Origin: Marsupella aquatica
Lineage: Eukaryota; Marchantiophyta
Length of the DNA: 64,000 nt
Assembly (NCBI GenBank): GCA_973895155.1
Contig: OZ316896.1
Coordinates: 22,072,001-22,136,000, forward strand
Direction: 5' to 3'
Part shown: positions 20,801 to 32,934 of the stretch, one piece after another
Layout: the number at the start of each line of letters is the position of its first letter
Position numbering within the stretch: the first letter of the stretch is position 1
Translations under genes and position numbers: made by a program
The notes under the pieces: model-generated
The model's input: only the letters and a program-made list of their open reading frames with translations
Told to the model about the DNA's origin: nothing
Database searches by the model: none

Positions 20801-23800
20801 GCCATATAATAAAATGTATATATGATATTTGGATGTGGAGTTATGGAGACCCCAAAAATAACTCTTTCAATCACAGATCATGAGAGAAGAAAAGTGAGAT
20901 ACACATTGTGGCCTCTAGATAGATGACTTGAAAACGATAATATAATTTTATAACGAATGTGGTCGGCAATGCCGTACTGTACTGAGCTATGGACATACCT
21001 ACTACGAAGCCATATCTGGGAGAAGGGAATCTTACGTACCACATGTGAATATGCAATGCACGTATCCACTCGTCATTCATAATGGGCAGGAGTTACGGAG
21101 GACCTACTCAAATTATATTCTCAGTTTTTTTCTCTCTCATAATTAAGTCCAATCGACGTTCAATAATACGAAAGGCTTAAGCAGTTGAGCAGGATGGCAA
21201 TTTGCATGAGCATGGAATCTTTAATTTTCCAACATGAACGTCCTCGAGTCTGATTTGCCAAAACAGTTATACCAGACCAGACCTCACCTCAGACCTCAGC
21301 ATGTGCGGATGGAAGATCTGAATCGTGGTGTCTTGAAGATGTCCTGATTTTGAAATCGAACAAGTGTTTACGTACAAATTTCATAAAGAGGAGATTGAAT
21401 TCTGCAGAAGAGAGAGTAGACACCTTAGTGTTGCGTAAAGGACACGATAAAAGATTTCAAGGATGCGATTCACCCAACAAGAATATCTAAGTCACGGCTC
21501 ACCAGGAGACAATCATGGGGAGGACAGCCACTCACCTGTTGAGGCCGTTCACGCTCTGGATGTTGAGTACGGTACAATTGTTGACCAGTCGATTCCTTTT
21601 CCACAACTGCCACCCTTCAGTACTGGCAATCTTCAGTACCGTATTGTCGACCATGGGCGTTTGTGTTTAGGCTCACTGGTGATCGAGCTGAATATTAAGA
21701 TCTCACAGTAGCAACTAAAGGCAAAAATCTGGCATAGATTAAGACTCAATTCAATATAGAATTATGGCAGAGCTCTCAAAGAGCGAATAGTGGGCTGCCT
21801 GATCTCGTCTCGGGTTTGCTGACGAAGATGGCGCATGGCAGGAGACTGCAGACCAGTTTTCTGTCATGATCTCCATATGAAGGTCTACCTCCACTCTGGA
21901 CCCATGGATGGAGCGAAACAAGGCTAATAAGTAGTTCGCCAGGACAGATGGTTGTGGTCAGAGCAAACCTCTCAAAGGCTCTCAATGTGTACTCACTCCA
22001 TCAAGCACACAAATCCGTGACAGCTTGTGGCAGGCCTGTCTCTCCCGATTGCAAACTACAGAATGTCACTGAACAGGCCTCTTCCTTTACGATAGGAACA
22101 GCACAAATAACAGGAATCGATTGAATTGGTGTGACAGAAGAATTCGCAAGGAATTAACGCCCTAGCAGTCTTAATTTTACCAGGGTACTGACTCTGGGAG
22201 ACAGTACTCCTCCCCAAATTCCTGAGAAAGCACATCGCCGGATCGTGCATCGCTTCGTCTAGCTATCGCCAAGGCAACCGATTCTGCACTCTCACTTTAA
22301 GGAATATCTCTAGGCTGAACTCCAGTTTGCTCGGTTTTTCTTTTGACTTTACAATGATGACGGTTCAACCAAAGAAGGGCAAAAACCCTGCATTTCAAAT
22401 CTGGATCGTCCCCAAAAAAAACAGGTGAGGAACGATCGACTCTGAATAAATTGTATTAATAACAGACTCCTATGTAGATGACTAACCAATTCAATAAAGC
22501 AGGTTTCACTTTCGTTGTCGGAACAACTCCGTGATAAGCTATTCGTTAGTTGCTCCGAATTGATAGCTTGCTGTGACAGCGAAATCGCGACATTGTGCCA
22601 ACCTTCGCTCCTGGATTTGTCGGAAGCCATTGTTGGCGGATCGGCGGTGTGAACACTTTGATGGACTGTACATCATTTGGCCTCCATTAAGCTTTGATGG
22701 AACCTCCAGGCTAGGGCCAGGAGAAAACCCAAAGAGTCTAAAGGTTGTACACGCACACGTCTGTTGGGCACGTTTGGAGGTCAGACAATTCAACATGACT
22801 AAAATTGGTGAACTCGATCACGAGCAGATTGGCGTATTTTGCCACGGAATTATTGCAGTGGATAGGAATTACATCAAAAGCTAAACCAATTTAATTGCTG
22901 TGAATGGCAAGTAAGAGTATTTGATACGGTGTTCGTAGTATTACTACAATGTGAAATGCATCGCCACGTCAATTTCTTTTATTCGGATTGAACAAAGGAA
23001 TACTCAGTATGAGCTCACCCGACTCGAGTGCGGATTCGAAAAGAAGCCCGGAAATTCAAAGACATCTTCCTTTAGCAACGGGCAGGACTTTTGAACGCAC
23101 GGAGGGAGGCCAATAGGATATCCATGTCATTAGTACCTTCGACTTCTCTCAAATGGAAAACCTCCCTAGTTGTGCCCAGGACATGAATGGAGATAAGGTC
23201 AGACAGCGGGCGAAATGGATCATCGCTAGGTCTTGCAAAGTGACACAGGTGGGCAGAGAATATCTCGAATTGGCAATTGTTGCTGGACCTCTGGTGCAGA
23301 GTATCGTCGGCAGAGGATAGCAGAATTGGTCTCTATGTGAAGATGGGGCGTTCATCTCCTCCAGTTCTACAATTCTCCAATATCCCGTACGTGACACTGG
23401 TGATTGTTGCATTCCTTTCGAGCTTTGTGTGAGAGATGGCGTTTTGAATCACTACAATGGGAAATTCGACACGAGAGTCGATTAGGAGATTGCGTCCCAT
23501 TGTGTTCTACATCGTGTTGTGGGTCTAGAAAGATCACATCTTGTGTCCGTATCCCTCGCAAAGATACATCTGCCATCCCACCAAACTTGAAGTTCCCCAA
23601 TCGAAATTGAAGCGAAGGGATGGGAGATCCCGTACCGCAAGAGTACTGCTACAAATGGCTTGACCTTAATAGCATCCATTCACTCAATCATGACGTTCCG
23701 CCCCGGATCTTTGCAACCAAGAACGAAACATACCGTCAAGAATTCCGAGGTTTGAAGGTCCAGGTTTTGGGGATTGGACAGCGCTGCCATGGTGATATGC

Positions 23801-24129
23801 ACATATTGATGCACCTTGAATCACTTACAGAGGAAACCAAATTCTAAATCTGGTGGCTTGATCTGCTCTCTTTGCATTATGGATTCGTCCCTTTTGTATA
23901 TTCCTGCTACTTAAAGATTTTATTTCTTTTGTTGAGGGAATGCTCTGCTTTGAAGATATACCTTTGGAGCAAAAGCATTTGACGGGCAAAGATAAGCAGC
24001 TCTTGGTTCATTCATCCGATTCGGGTTCGATGGATCAGAGGAGTCTTTTCCTTGGAACTCGGAGGACATGTCATTTAAGAAGGCAGCATAAGGAGTCGGA
24101 GCAATAACCAAAAACCTAGATTTTCGTTT
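20801..24129. other. Intergenic, no gene seen
   Basis: Many short open frames occur on both strands, none with motifs, splice-site context or length to support a gene. The last few hundred bases are probably the promoter and 5' UTR of the membrane-protein gene at 24130. Confidence 0.45.
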
Positions 24130-27100
24130 ATGGCGGGAAGCTGCACTAAGCGGACAGACTGCATGGACGCGAAGCCAACAGGAGGAGGAGCACCTGCAAG
24201 CGGAGTGAAGGTATTCACTGTTTTCGTACTGTCAGGGAGTTTGTTCTTGCTAATTTACAACATTGGCCGAAAACGGATGAACGCAAAGAGCTCTCATTCT
24301 GCGAGGGAACCAACTGCACCTGTGATCTCTAATCCTTGTACCCTAAGCGGGTACTTCAGTCACCACAAAGACAAATCGTCAGCTCGCCATCGCAGGCCTT
24401 CTTTGACAGCCGCTATCGATGAATCTCCGTCCACCAGAAGTGTTGAGGGAGAAGCCAGCGCAAGTGACCGCACCGATCATGCTGCTCCTGATGCTCTTCC
24501 GTCTGATGACTCAAGAGGATTTGCAACGAACTCCGCATCTGCTACTCCTCGGAGTTCTTATTCTCGAACTTATGATGTTGATAACGGGCCTTATATGGTC
24601 ACTCGCAGTTACAGTCTGGCATCCCAGCCATCATGTAGCAACCCAGAACCAAGTACCCCAAGAACTGGGCATGAAGGGCAAATGATTGAACACATGGGGC
24701 GCACCAGTCGGTTCAATGAATCTCGGGGACCGGTTGATTTGGACACCCAACCGAGGAGATCTAGCAGCAGCGTGCTTGGGGACTTGTCCCAACTTGAGGC
24801 ATCGTCATGGAGCGTGAGGGACTTACAGAACACTCCGGACAGGCCTAGTACTTCTGTTAAGGAAGGTAATACTAAATTGCTGCCCTGTCCCTAGTTTCTC
24901 GTCTTCTCTCTGAATATTTGGTCCATTTACTTCCATAATCACACCGAGCAGCAATATAAAGTAGAAGCTTCGACAAGATTGGCCCCATTGCATTCTGTTT
25001 TTGGAAAATGCCTGAATGCCAAGAATGCCCTGTAATAGCAGGGTCTACTAAATCCGACCATCGGAATTCTTCCAGTTTAGGCTTTGCTCTTTTCGGTCAC
25101 TCAAATGTTGTCATGCCAAGAGATGTGCCTGATTGTCATTTACTAAACGTTTGTAATCCTGTGAGAGAAATTTCTAACCATCTCTTACATGTTATGGGAG
25201 ATGTTTCAGATTATCCTAAATTGTTTCCAGTGCTGTAAGATAAGCGTCTGAGATCTTGATGAAAACTGAAGTAGTCGTTGTGCAGACATGCTGTGTGTGA
25301 TGAGCACCAATTTTATTACCTAGATATATTTGGTAGAGTTGCTAAGCGTTCCTCCTTCATTCTCTCTACCGCCAATGATGGGAACATCTTTCACGTGGTT
25401 ATATGAAGTCCTAACCACGTCCTTTGAGATTCTCCATGGAAACCCAGCGTGGGAATTGAGTCGATCCTGTGACGATTTGTAATTGTGTTCAGACGTTAAA
25501 ATTGACGATCAAAGATCATCTCCGGTACAACGTGGTTCAACTACGCCGCGGGGACAATTTTTTAAGCCGATAATTTATATAGTTATCTGGTCTGCTCTCA
25601 GTTACTCTTGTCATGTGTACGTTCCGCCTTCTCCCCTTTGATGCCTTCTGCTCTTCACGACATTGTCAGTTTCTCCGCTTCTGGTCCTATTATGGTAAAT
25701 GTGTAGTTTTGGTTGGATAGGTTTAAAATTGTGAAGTTAGAGACTCTAGATATGCATGCTCAACCAGAAGTGTTCCAACATTTTTGCAAATACGTGGCAG
25801 ATTCACAGAGCCTTGATGGTGCAGGTATAGTTCAACAGGGTGGGGAGCAAAGATGACTAAGTTTCCGGCACCTTTCTTGAAAACCACTGTCCTGTTTCTC
25901 ATGCAAGCTTTAATGTCCTCCTGTATGCTAAGATGGCCGAGGAACCAAGTTTTTGTCATGCCGTGGAACACATACACCCTCGTTGGTATTAGCTCCTTCA
26001 CTCTTGGCTCCTTTCATCACTTAACAAATAAGGTTCTCGCAAACATGTGGCAGGTTTTTGACGTGTACTATGATACAGTGGATAATTGTCTGTGTCATGT
26101 GCATTAAACAGAATCAGCGTACTTTAACGATTTCCATTTTTCGCACATTGCAGTGGCTCCGATTGCAACTGCAGCAGCATTGGATCAGGACCTACAATAT
26201 GGATCTGTTTACATGGTCACCTTGGGACTGCCAATGTTGAACAAGCCTACAGGGTTTCTAGATCATTTGTACATGATGGGCTCATCCTTCAAGGAGGCCA
26301 CTCTTGATACCGTCTGGGATGCCAGGATGCAGGTTTCAGTTACTCTCTGGACCACTCTACTTATCCGATAAGAGGAGAACAACTCTGTTTCCCCTGGGGC
26401 TTGGAGATTCGTGGTCATGAATTGATATGGTGGATTTTCTTTAAAGTTTGAAATGCTTAGTTCGAGTGACTTTTGTTTTCATGTACTTATGGTACATACT
26501 TGTGCTTCATGGCAGTCTAAAGGATATCTGCCTCTTTGCGTCTTCCTATTCGCCCTTGCTTTCCGGTAAGCCGATCTTAAAGTCTTTTCTTCTTAATCCC
26601 AGCTTCTTCTCATGACAAAACTCCAAGTTGATGCTAAAGATATGTTATCCTTTAAGAGCACTTCTGATTATCCTAAAGGGACACCGATGCGTGAAATTAA
26701 TGAAGAGATCTCCATTTGAAGGAAGTCTTCTGTTCGAACGTATCGTCCCCATGGTTAATAAAGTGACGATTAAATTGAGGTTCTGGTGCGCAGATTGGAA
26801 AGCAGAAGTATAGCTATTGCAGTGAGTGTTGCCGTGATTGCTGTGGGCTTCATACTAGGAGGTAAGTTTAATATAAACAACGTAATTTAGCTGTTGTTTG
26901 AACTTGATAGGTGCAAAATGATTGTCATTAGCGACGGGGTGATTAGAGTTTGCACTGCGACATTGGGGCATATGCTTGATTTGCTAATACCATCAGACTT
27001 ACCCTCTACCATTGGTAGTCATGCAGTATCGAATGGAACCAAATGGGCGGTTATGAGTTTGGAGGAGAGTTCATTTGCTCCGTTGCTGTCTGGATTCAGA

Positions 27101-29083
27101 TGGGCTGCCATCCAAGTCCTTCTTCAGGTACAATTACGACTGATTGGCTTGGTGTCTGAGGGGTCCATCATTAGTTAAGAAAACCTAGCATAAGTTTTTG
27201 TCAATACGGAATTGATGTCTCCAGCAATGAGCCTTAGGAGATGATGAAGGAATCACTGCTGCAAGAAAATTGTGAGAGCATATTCTTTCTGAATGGAACG
27301 TCGATTCCTTGCAAAAATAGTAACGCGGATATGGTGATTGGGAAAGGACAAGTTGGACATGGAGGTTGCTTTACGTACAAAACCAGGGATTCTCGTGTGT
27401 ACAATGATTAGTTTGATATTGCACAAGACGCCACCGCTTAAGAACTTAAATCGTGTTCTGAACTGTGATTTTATGTGCATGATGTGGGTGGCGCCAACTA
27501 TCAGAAGAGAGAGTTAGGTATGCTTCTGCTCTCCCAGTCTCACATATGTGGTGAACTACGTCGTTGTCCATCGTTCTTAACCTGGGGAGGAAAGGCTGTC
27601 CTTGCATTTCGGGGATCAAATACCTCGATGGGAGAGTTAGTTTTGAACCTAAATTTCAAAATGCCACACGCCAGTTCATCTGGGTTCCTTCTCGTTCAGC
27701 TCAGCGAAAAACATCAGGATATTAGTTGTCCTACCTGCCAGCAGGAACCACTCACGGAAGTTCTCAAGGTAGGTGTTGTTCCTGCAGGTTTAGTAACTCC
27801 AGTTGTAACTATGAGGGCACTGTCCCCTTCCATGGCCATGGTAGCAGCACTTCTGTCAGTTTCTACTGAGCCTTTGAGTAGCCTCTTCACAACGGAGGAG
27901 TACTTCGACAATCCTGAGCAAGCCCTGATGAGTTGCGCTCATATTATCATTGGAGCATTGCTTGGAACAGCAATGGTATTACCACCCTCCCCTTCAATGC
28001 CTTCCATCTCTGCTTTCGTCCTGATGTTTCAACGCAGCAGATTGGGATTCTTTGAACTCCTTGGCCAATACTGACTTTTTGAACTTCTCCCTCTGTGGCG
28101 AGTGTGATAATATGGCAGGCTTTGACGGAACTTGTGGTGGTTTACCACACAAGTGCGCTGACGTTGATTACTTTGGGCATGTTAAAATATTTTTGTTTGG
28201 TGGTGAGCTCCCAAATCGCCAACACACTGTAAACGAATCTTTTTGAAACTTTTCCTTTTGGCTTCACGTCTCCTAAGAAATATTTAAACATTTAGAGAAT
28301 CTTCTCAATCCAGTTCCACTGGTAGATGATCACCGCCGAAAAACATGATCACTAACATGTAACATCATTTCCATGGCTTTCAGGTCCCCAGAATGATTCA
28401 CAACAGTCAGTTTTCGGAGCAGAATGTTTTTGGAATCGTTGTTTTTTTTATTGGACTCCTCAGTCTCATCTGGTTGAAGTATGTACCTTCTCCTTACTTC
28501 CTCTATTTCTCTGTATCGAAGCTGTGAATGGGCAAGCGAAAGATCATGCATGAGCCAAACTCTCCAATGTTTTTTCTGGAGGCAAATCAATGGCTAGATT
28601 CAATATTAAAATCGATGATTCTAATTTCCCAGCTGTAATTTCGTAGCCCTTCTCTTGGGACAGTTGAGAAAGATAAGTCTTCTTTTGGCTTTCTGGTTCA
28701 CGAACCTGAACGCCTCTGTGAGACCAGCATTCTGGTCTGTTAGCTGTCAGTGAAGGTAGGATATAGCACCGAGTTGCTTTAGTGTTTCTCCATTCTATCT
28801 GCATTTTTTCCGTGTGAAGTTGTGGAGAGAGGGAGATAATAATTATATGTGGATGTGCAGATACCAGAAGCTAATGAGAAATAAACAGCATGAAGGACCC
28901 TCACAGGAGACCCAGTCAGTAGCTTTCGGAACTTCTGTGGATAGATGGCCTAGGATTAGGGCCACTGGTTTTACCATTTTTGCCTCTCCAGCTCAACGCG
29001 TCAAAGAGTATCTTGGACGAGCTCAGGGTGTAGGCGCGAGAGCATCAAGAAAGCTCCGTGCGTTATGGGAGCTGGCGTCTTGA
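24130..29083 (+). CDS. Unrecognised multi-pass membrane protein, 483 residues, seven exons
   Basis: The exons 24130-24865, 26154-26332, 26516-26565, 26794-26861, 27027-27127, 28384-28478 and 28861-29083 join in frame. The donors are all GT (e.g. GTAATA, GTAAGC, GTAAGT), the acceptors all AG, and every phase matches, giving one 483-codon frame ending in TGA. Residues 27-45 form a hydrophobic segment (VFTVFVLSGSLFLLIYNIG) followed by RKR, suggesting an N-terminal anchor with a cytosolic tail. Residues 50-245 are Ser/Pro/Thr-rich and probably disordered. Further hydrophobic segments lie at about 310-321 (LPLCVFLFALAF), 327-344 (SIAIAVSVAVIAVGFILG) and 392-409 (NVFGIVVFFIGLLSLIWL). The C-terminus is basic. 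I do not recognise the family. Internal exons, especially around the 1.3-kb and 1.26-kb introns, need transcript support. Confidence 0.6.
27475..28080 (+). other. Open stretch inside the last long intron of the membrane-protein gene
   Basis: This part of the intron (27128-28383) is unusually open. One frame runs 199 codons, and a second frame contains SFEPKFQNATRQFIWVPS, which looks protein-like. Neither can be joined to the flanking exons better than the direct 27127-28384 junction. It may be a decayed gene fragment or an alternative exon. Confidence 0.25.
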
Positions 29084-30051
29084 TAGTGGTAGCCAAACCT
29101 TATCTTTTTGTTCCGGATACCAGTCGGCAGATGGCGTTGGCGGTTAGGATGAAGTTGTAACTCTCATTCTTCTAGTAGAGCTCTGTCATTTTAGGGTATC
29201 ATACCCTAGAACCGGAACTAGTAGCAAACTCCAAATTTGGTGACTGTAATACAGCATGTCAGCCCTGCGAGGCAGGTGGTTTGTTTCTCAATTTGAGAGG
29301 AAACAACCATGGTGCAAATGCAGTGTGAGAGTGAGGCACTCATGGAGGGTCCAAACAAATCACTTGTCAGATTGGCACTCCATTGGCTTGCTCAGTGCTT
29401 CCATCCTGGGCTGGTATGGACCAGGAACTTTCGAGGAATTTATACGTCAATTGGACATAGCAGGCTGTTCTGAGCAATGATACATTCTCACGATAATTCG
29501 CAAGGATCCCTGTATAATCACGCGAGATTATGGACCATGAAAGTGGTAGTCTTGGTCTCTTGGTACCCCTTTTTCCTGTAAAATAGTTTTAATAGACTTC
29601 CTTGGACTGATGTGTTATCTTTCAAATGAGTAAAGAAACTATGATCCTAGACTCTTGCTCTGTGAGGCTCCCAATCTCTGATGCCTGGTCGATTATTTCG
29701 ACCGGGAAATCGACAACTGAAACTGAAAAGCAATACATTATCTTTCAGGTCCACAGTCCTTCGGTACATGGGACCGAGATTACAATGCCGCAGGAGGACA
29801 GAAAATGTAGGATTGTAACTCAAGAATTGGACATTCTACATGAAATATTGGGCAGGAATGAGAGGAAGGAAAAGATACACTTGTAATGATTCAACAAGAC
29901 TATTCCAGAACCTGACCAGGAGATTTGGAAAAAACTTTATTCTACAGAGAGCAAGCTTAATATCCGTTGACCTGAATGACAATTGTGCAGGATCCACTCA
30001 AAAAACTCACGAAAATAAAGCAAAATGTGGCCAATATCATCACCCGAGGAA
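29084..30051. other. Intergenic between convergent genes
   Basis: This holds the 3' flanks of the membrane-protein gene and, from the other side, of the phosphorylase gene. No other feature is supported. Confidence 0.5.
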
Positions 30052-32934
30052 TCAAGGCACTTGATATGCGTCGATGCCCCAAATGTCCTTTGCATACTCA
30101 TGGATGGTTCGATCACTGCTAAACTTGAAAGACCCAGCTGTGTTGAGGATTGACATCCTTATCCACCTCTCCTGGTTCCTATAAGCTTCGTCCACCTGTT
30201 CTTGAGCCTTGATGTATGAAGGAAAGTCCTTCCCCACCAAAAAATAGTCCCCGCGTCCATACCCTTCATTCCCCTCGAGAGAATCTAATAAGGGTGAATA
30301 GTCATAGCTTCCAAACACTCCACTCTTGATTACCTTCTTGGCAGCCTCAAACTCTGGATCCGGCACAAATTTGCCAGCTGCCCTGTCTTGCCTTAAACCA
30401 GCGATCTCATCAGCACGGGCACCAAATAGGAAGAAGTTCTCTTCACCAACTTCCTCTCTAATTTCAACATTGGCACCATCTAGTGTTCCAATGATCACAC
30501 AACCATTCATTGAGAACTTCATGTTGCTTGTTCCACTGGCTTCCATTCCCGCGGTACTGATATGCTGAGAGAGTTCACTTGCAGGAATGAGCACCTCGGC
30601 AACACTTACATTGTAATCCGGCACAAATATCACCTTCAGCAGGTCTCCAATCTCTGGGTCATTATTGACTGTTGCAGACACATCTGTAATGAGTTTGACA
30701 ATTCGCTTTGCTTGCCAGTAGGTGGCAAATGCCTTACCTCCAAACATAACCACACGTGGCACATACTTGGCTTTCCGCTCCTTCGGTGACATGTCTTTCA
30801 TCTCTTTATATCGATGAATCACCCCCAAAATGTTCAGCAGCTGGCGCTTGTATTCGTGAATACGTTTGACCTGAATGTCAAACAGGGCATCTGGACTAAT
30901 AGTGTATCCAGTCTTCTCTTTGATGTAGGCTGCAAGCTTTGTTTTGCGAGCCTTCTTGGCCTCATTCCAATCTCTATGCAGATCCTTGTTATCAGCGTAC
31001 TTCCGCAACCCAGCTAACTGATCGGTGTCCAGAACCCACTCATCCGAACCCAGCCATTTTGTGATCACGGAACTAAGCTCCGGATTGCAAAAGCTTAGCC
31101 ATCTCCTGGGTGTCACACCATTTGTCTTGTTCTGAAATTTTTCAGGCCACAGCTTGTAGAAATCGTTGAAAACTTCGTCCTTCACAATCTCGCTGTGGAT
31201 GGCAGCAACCCCATTGACTTTGTGACCAGCAATAACACACAAGTTTGCCATACGCACAATTGAAGGCTTCTTCGGTTCTGTCTTCTCAACCTTGACGTCA
31301 TCTACCTCTTCCTCAACAAACTCCTCTTCTTCCTTCGCCGCATCTAGCTCCTCTTCCTTTTCCTCCTCTACTGCCTCCGTTGCTACAGGTGTCGGTTCCG
31401 GAGCTGGGAACAGGGCTGCCAAATCCTCTGGAATCTCAACGTTCTCCAAAATTCTCATGCTCTTCATCTTCTCCACCACCTGTGCCTTCTCAAAAATATC
31501 GCTTTTGGCAAGAAGCTCCAGAAATTGCAGATCAATTTTCTCAATAATCTCAGTATGGCGAGGGAGAAGTTTCTGGAAAATATCCAAAGCCCACTTTTCC
31601 AACGCTTCTGGAAGAACTGTATGATTCGTGTAAGCTGCAGTCGCTTGGGTAATCTTCCAGGCCTGCTCCCAAGGAAGACCCTCTATATCAACCAAAATGC
31701 GCAATAATTCAGGCACCGAAAGGGTCGGATGTGTGTCATTCATTTGAATTGCTACTTTGGATGGAAACATATCCCAATTAACAGTACTGCCGGACCGCTC
31801 TTTGAACCGGGCAATAATGTCCTGGAGGGAAGCAGAGCACAAGGTGTATTGTTGCTTGAGGCGTAGAATCTTCCCTTCTTCACTTTCATCACCGGGATAC
31901 AACACCAAACAGATCTTCTCAGCATTGTGTTGAGCAATGGCGGCTTTCTCATGGTCTCCATGATTGAACGATACCAAATCAAACTCCTCTGCTGATACTC
32001 TCGTGGACCACAGCCGCAAGCTGATAGCATTCTTCGTTTTGTATCCTGGAATAGGGACATCATATGCAAAAGCGTTCACATTCTCCCCACCGACCCATTC
32101 CTTCTTTCCACCGGCTCCCTCAATGACCTTGCCGCCAAACTTGATTGGGTAGAAAATGTCATTCCTTACAATCTCCCATGGATTGCCCATCTCCAACCAT
32201 TTCTCAGCCACCTCTTCTTGACCATCCTTGGTGATCTTCTGATGGAACAGCCCATACTTGTACCGGAGCCCATAACCCCACGCTGGGTAATTCAGTGTTG
32301 CCAGCGAATCGAGGAAACAGGAAGCCAGTCTTCCCAGGCCTCCATTTCCAAGAGCTGCATCCGGCTCCTGCTCGGCCACATCCTCAAGCTCATACCCAAA
32401 ACTCTTAAGAGCCTCGGCATAAGAGTCCCTCAGCTCCAAATTCCCAATGGCATTCAGAAGAGCTCTGCCCTGGAGAAATTCCATAGAAAGATAGTGGATA
32501 TGCTTGGGATTTGCCTTGTGCAGGTGCTCGTAAGTTTCGTTCCATCTTTTGATCAAGTTCCCACGAACACTTGCTGCAGTGGATGCGTACACTTCTGGCA
32601 GCTCAAACTTCAGAGGGGAGAAAGTGGGAGTGAGTTCCGCATGATACTTGATGTTCGAAGCAATGGCAGCTGCATCTCCAGTAGCAGGATCGATGACAAC
32701 AGGCTTTGGCTCGCTAGCAACACACCTGATTGAAGAAGATGCTGGAGAGCCTTGAACGAACCGAGTAGAGCCACTCCGTCTGAGCAGTGCAAGATGGGTG
32801 CCCAACGCAGTGCTCCTCCTGAATGAAAACCTTTTAGCTGGGCTCTTTCTTGTGGACTGTGGCTCCCTCCAGCCCAGGATTACACAACCAGTTGGACACG
32901 TTCCAACAGCAGCAGCTGCCACAACTGACTCCAT
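30052..32934 (-). CDS. PHS1: Plastidial alpha-glucan phosphorylase (starch phosphorylase, L-type), single exon
   Basis: This enzyme reversibly releases glucose 1-phosphate from the non-reducing ends of alpha-1,4-glucans, using pyridoxal phosphate, in starch and malto-oligosaccharide metabolism in plastids. The frame encodes 960 residues without interruption. Residues 1 to about 70 are rich in Ser, Arg and Ala and poor in acidic residues, as in a chloroplast transit peptide. The body includes HYLSMEFLQGRAL, AALGNGGLGRLASCF, QMNDTHPTL, KTNGVTPRRWL, DIQVKRIHEYKRQLLN, and EASGTSNMKFSMNG with the cofactor Lys at residue 806. A Glu-rich insert at about 500-558 corresponds to the L78-type insertion that distinguishes plastidial from cytosolic isoforms, though it is shorter. 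Angiosperm PHS1 genes have many introns, so this intronless copy is unusual and may derive from a reverse-transcribed message. The motifs are intact, so it is likely functional. Confidence 0.93.
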   Translation of the reverse strand: MESVVAAAAVGTCPTGCVILGWREPQSTRKSPAKRFSFRRSTALGTHLALLRRSGSTRFVQGSPASSSIRCVASEPKPVVIDPATGDAAAIASNIKYHAELTPTFSPLKFELPEVYASTAASVRGNLIKRWNETYEHLHKANPKHIHYLSMEFLQGRALLNAIGNLELRDSYAEALKSFGYELEDVAEQEPDAALGNGGLGRLASCFLDSLATLNYPAWGYGLRYKYGLFHQKITKDGQEEVAEKWLEMGNPWEIVRNDIFYPIKFGGKVIEGAGGKKEWVGGENVNAFAYDVPIPGYKTKNAISLRLWSTRVSAEEFDLVSFNHGDHEKAAIAQHNAEKICLVLYPGDESEEGKILRLKQQYTLCSASLQDIIARFKERSGSTVNWDMFPSKVAIQMNDTHPTLSVPELLRILVDIEGLPWEQAWKITQATAAYTNHTVLPEALEKWALDIFQKLLPRHTEIIEKIDLQFLELLAKSDIFEKAQVVEKMKSMRILENVEIPEDLAALFPAPEPTPVATEAVEEEKEEELDAAKEEEEFVEEEVDDVKVEKTEPKKPSIVRMANLCVIAGHKVNGVAAIHSEIVKDEVFNDFYKLWPEKFQNKTNGVTPRRWLSFCNPELSSVITKWLGSDEWVLDTDQLAGLRKYADNKDLHRDWNEAKKARKTKLAAYIKEKTGYTISPDALFDIQVKRIHEYKRQLLNILGVIHRYKEMKDMSPKERKAKYVPRVVMFGGKAFATYWQAKRIVKLITDVSATVNNDPEIGDLLKVIFVPDYNVSVAEVLIPASELSQHISTAGMEASGTSNMKFSMNGCVIIGTLDGANVEIREEVGEENFFLFGARADEIAGLRQDRAAGKFVPDPEFEAAKKVIKSGVFGSYDYSPLLDSLEGNEGYGRGDYFLVGKDFPSYIKAQEQVDEAYRNQERWIRMSILNTAGSFKFSSDRTIHEYAKDIWGIDAYQVP

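Noticed and set aside
31292-31624. Plus-strand Ser-rich frame
   Set aside because: It is antisense to the Glu-rich insert of the phosphorylase.
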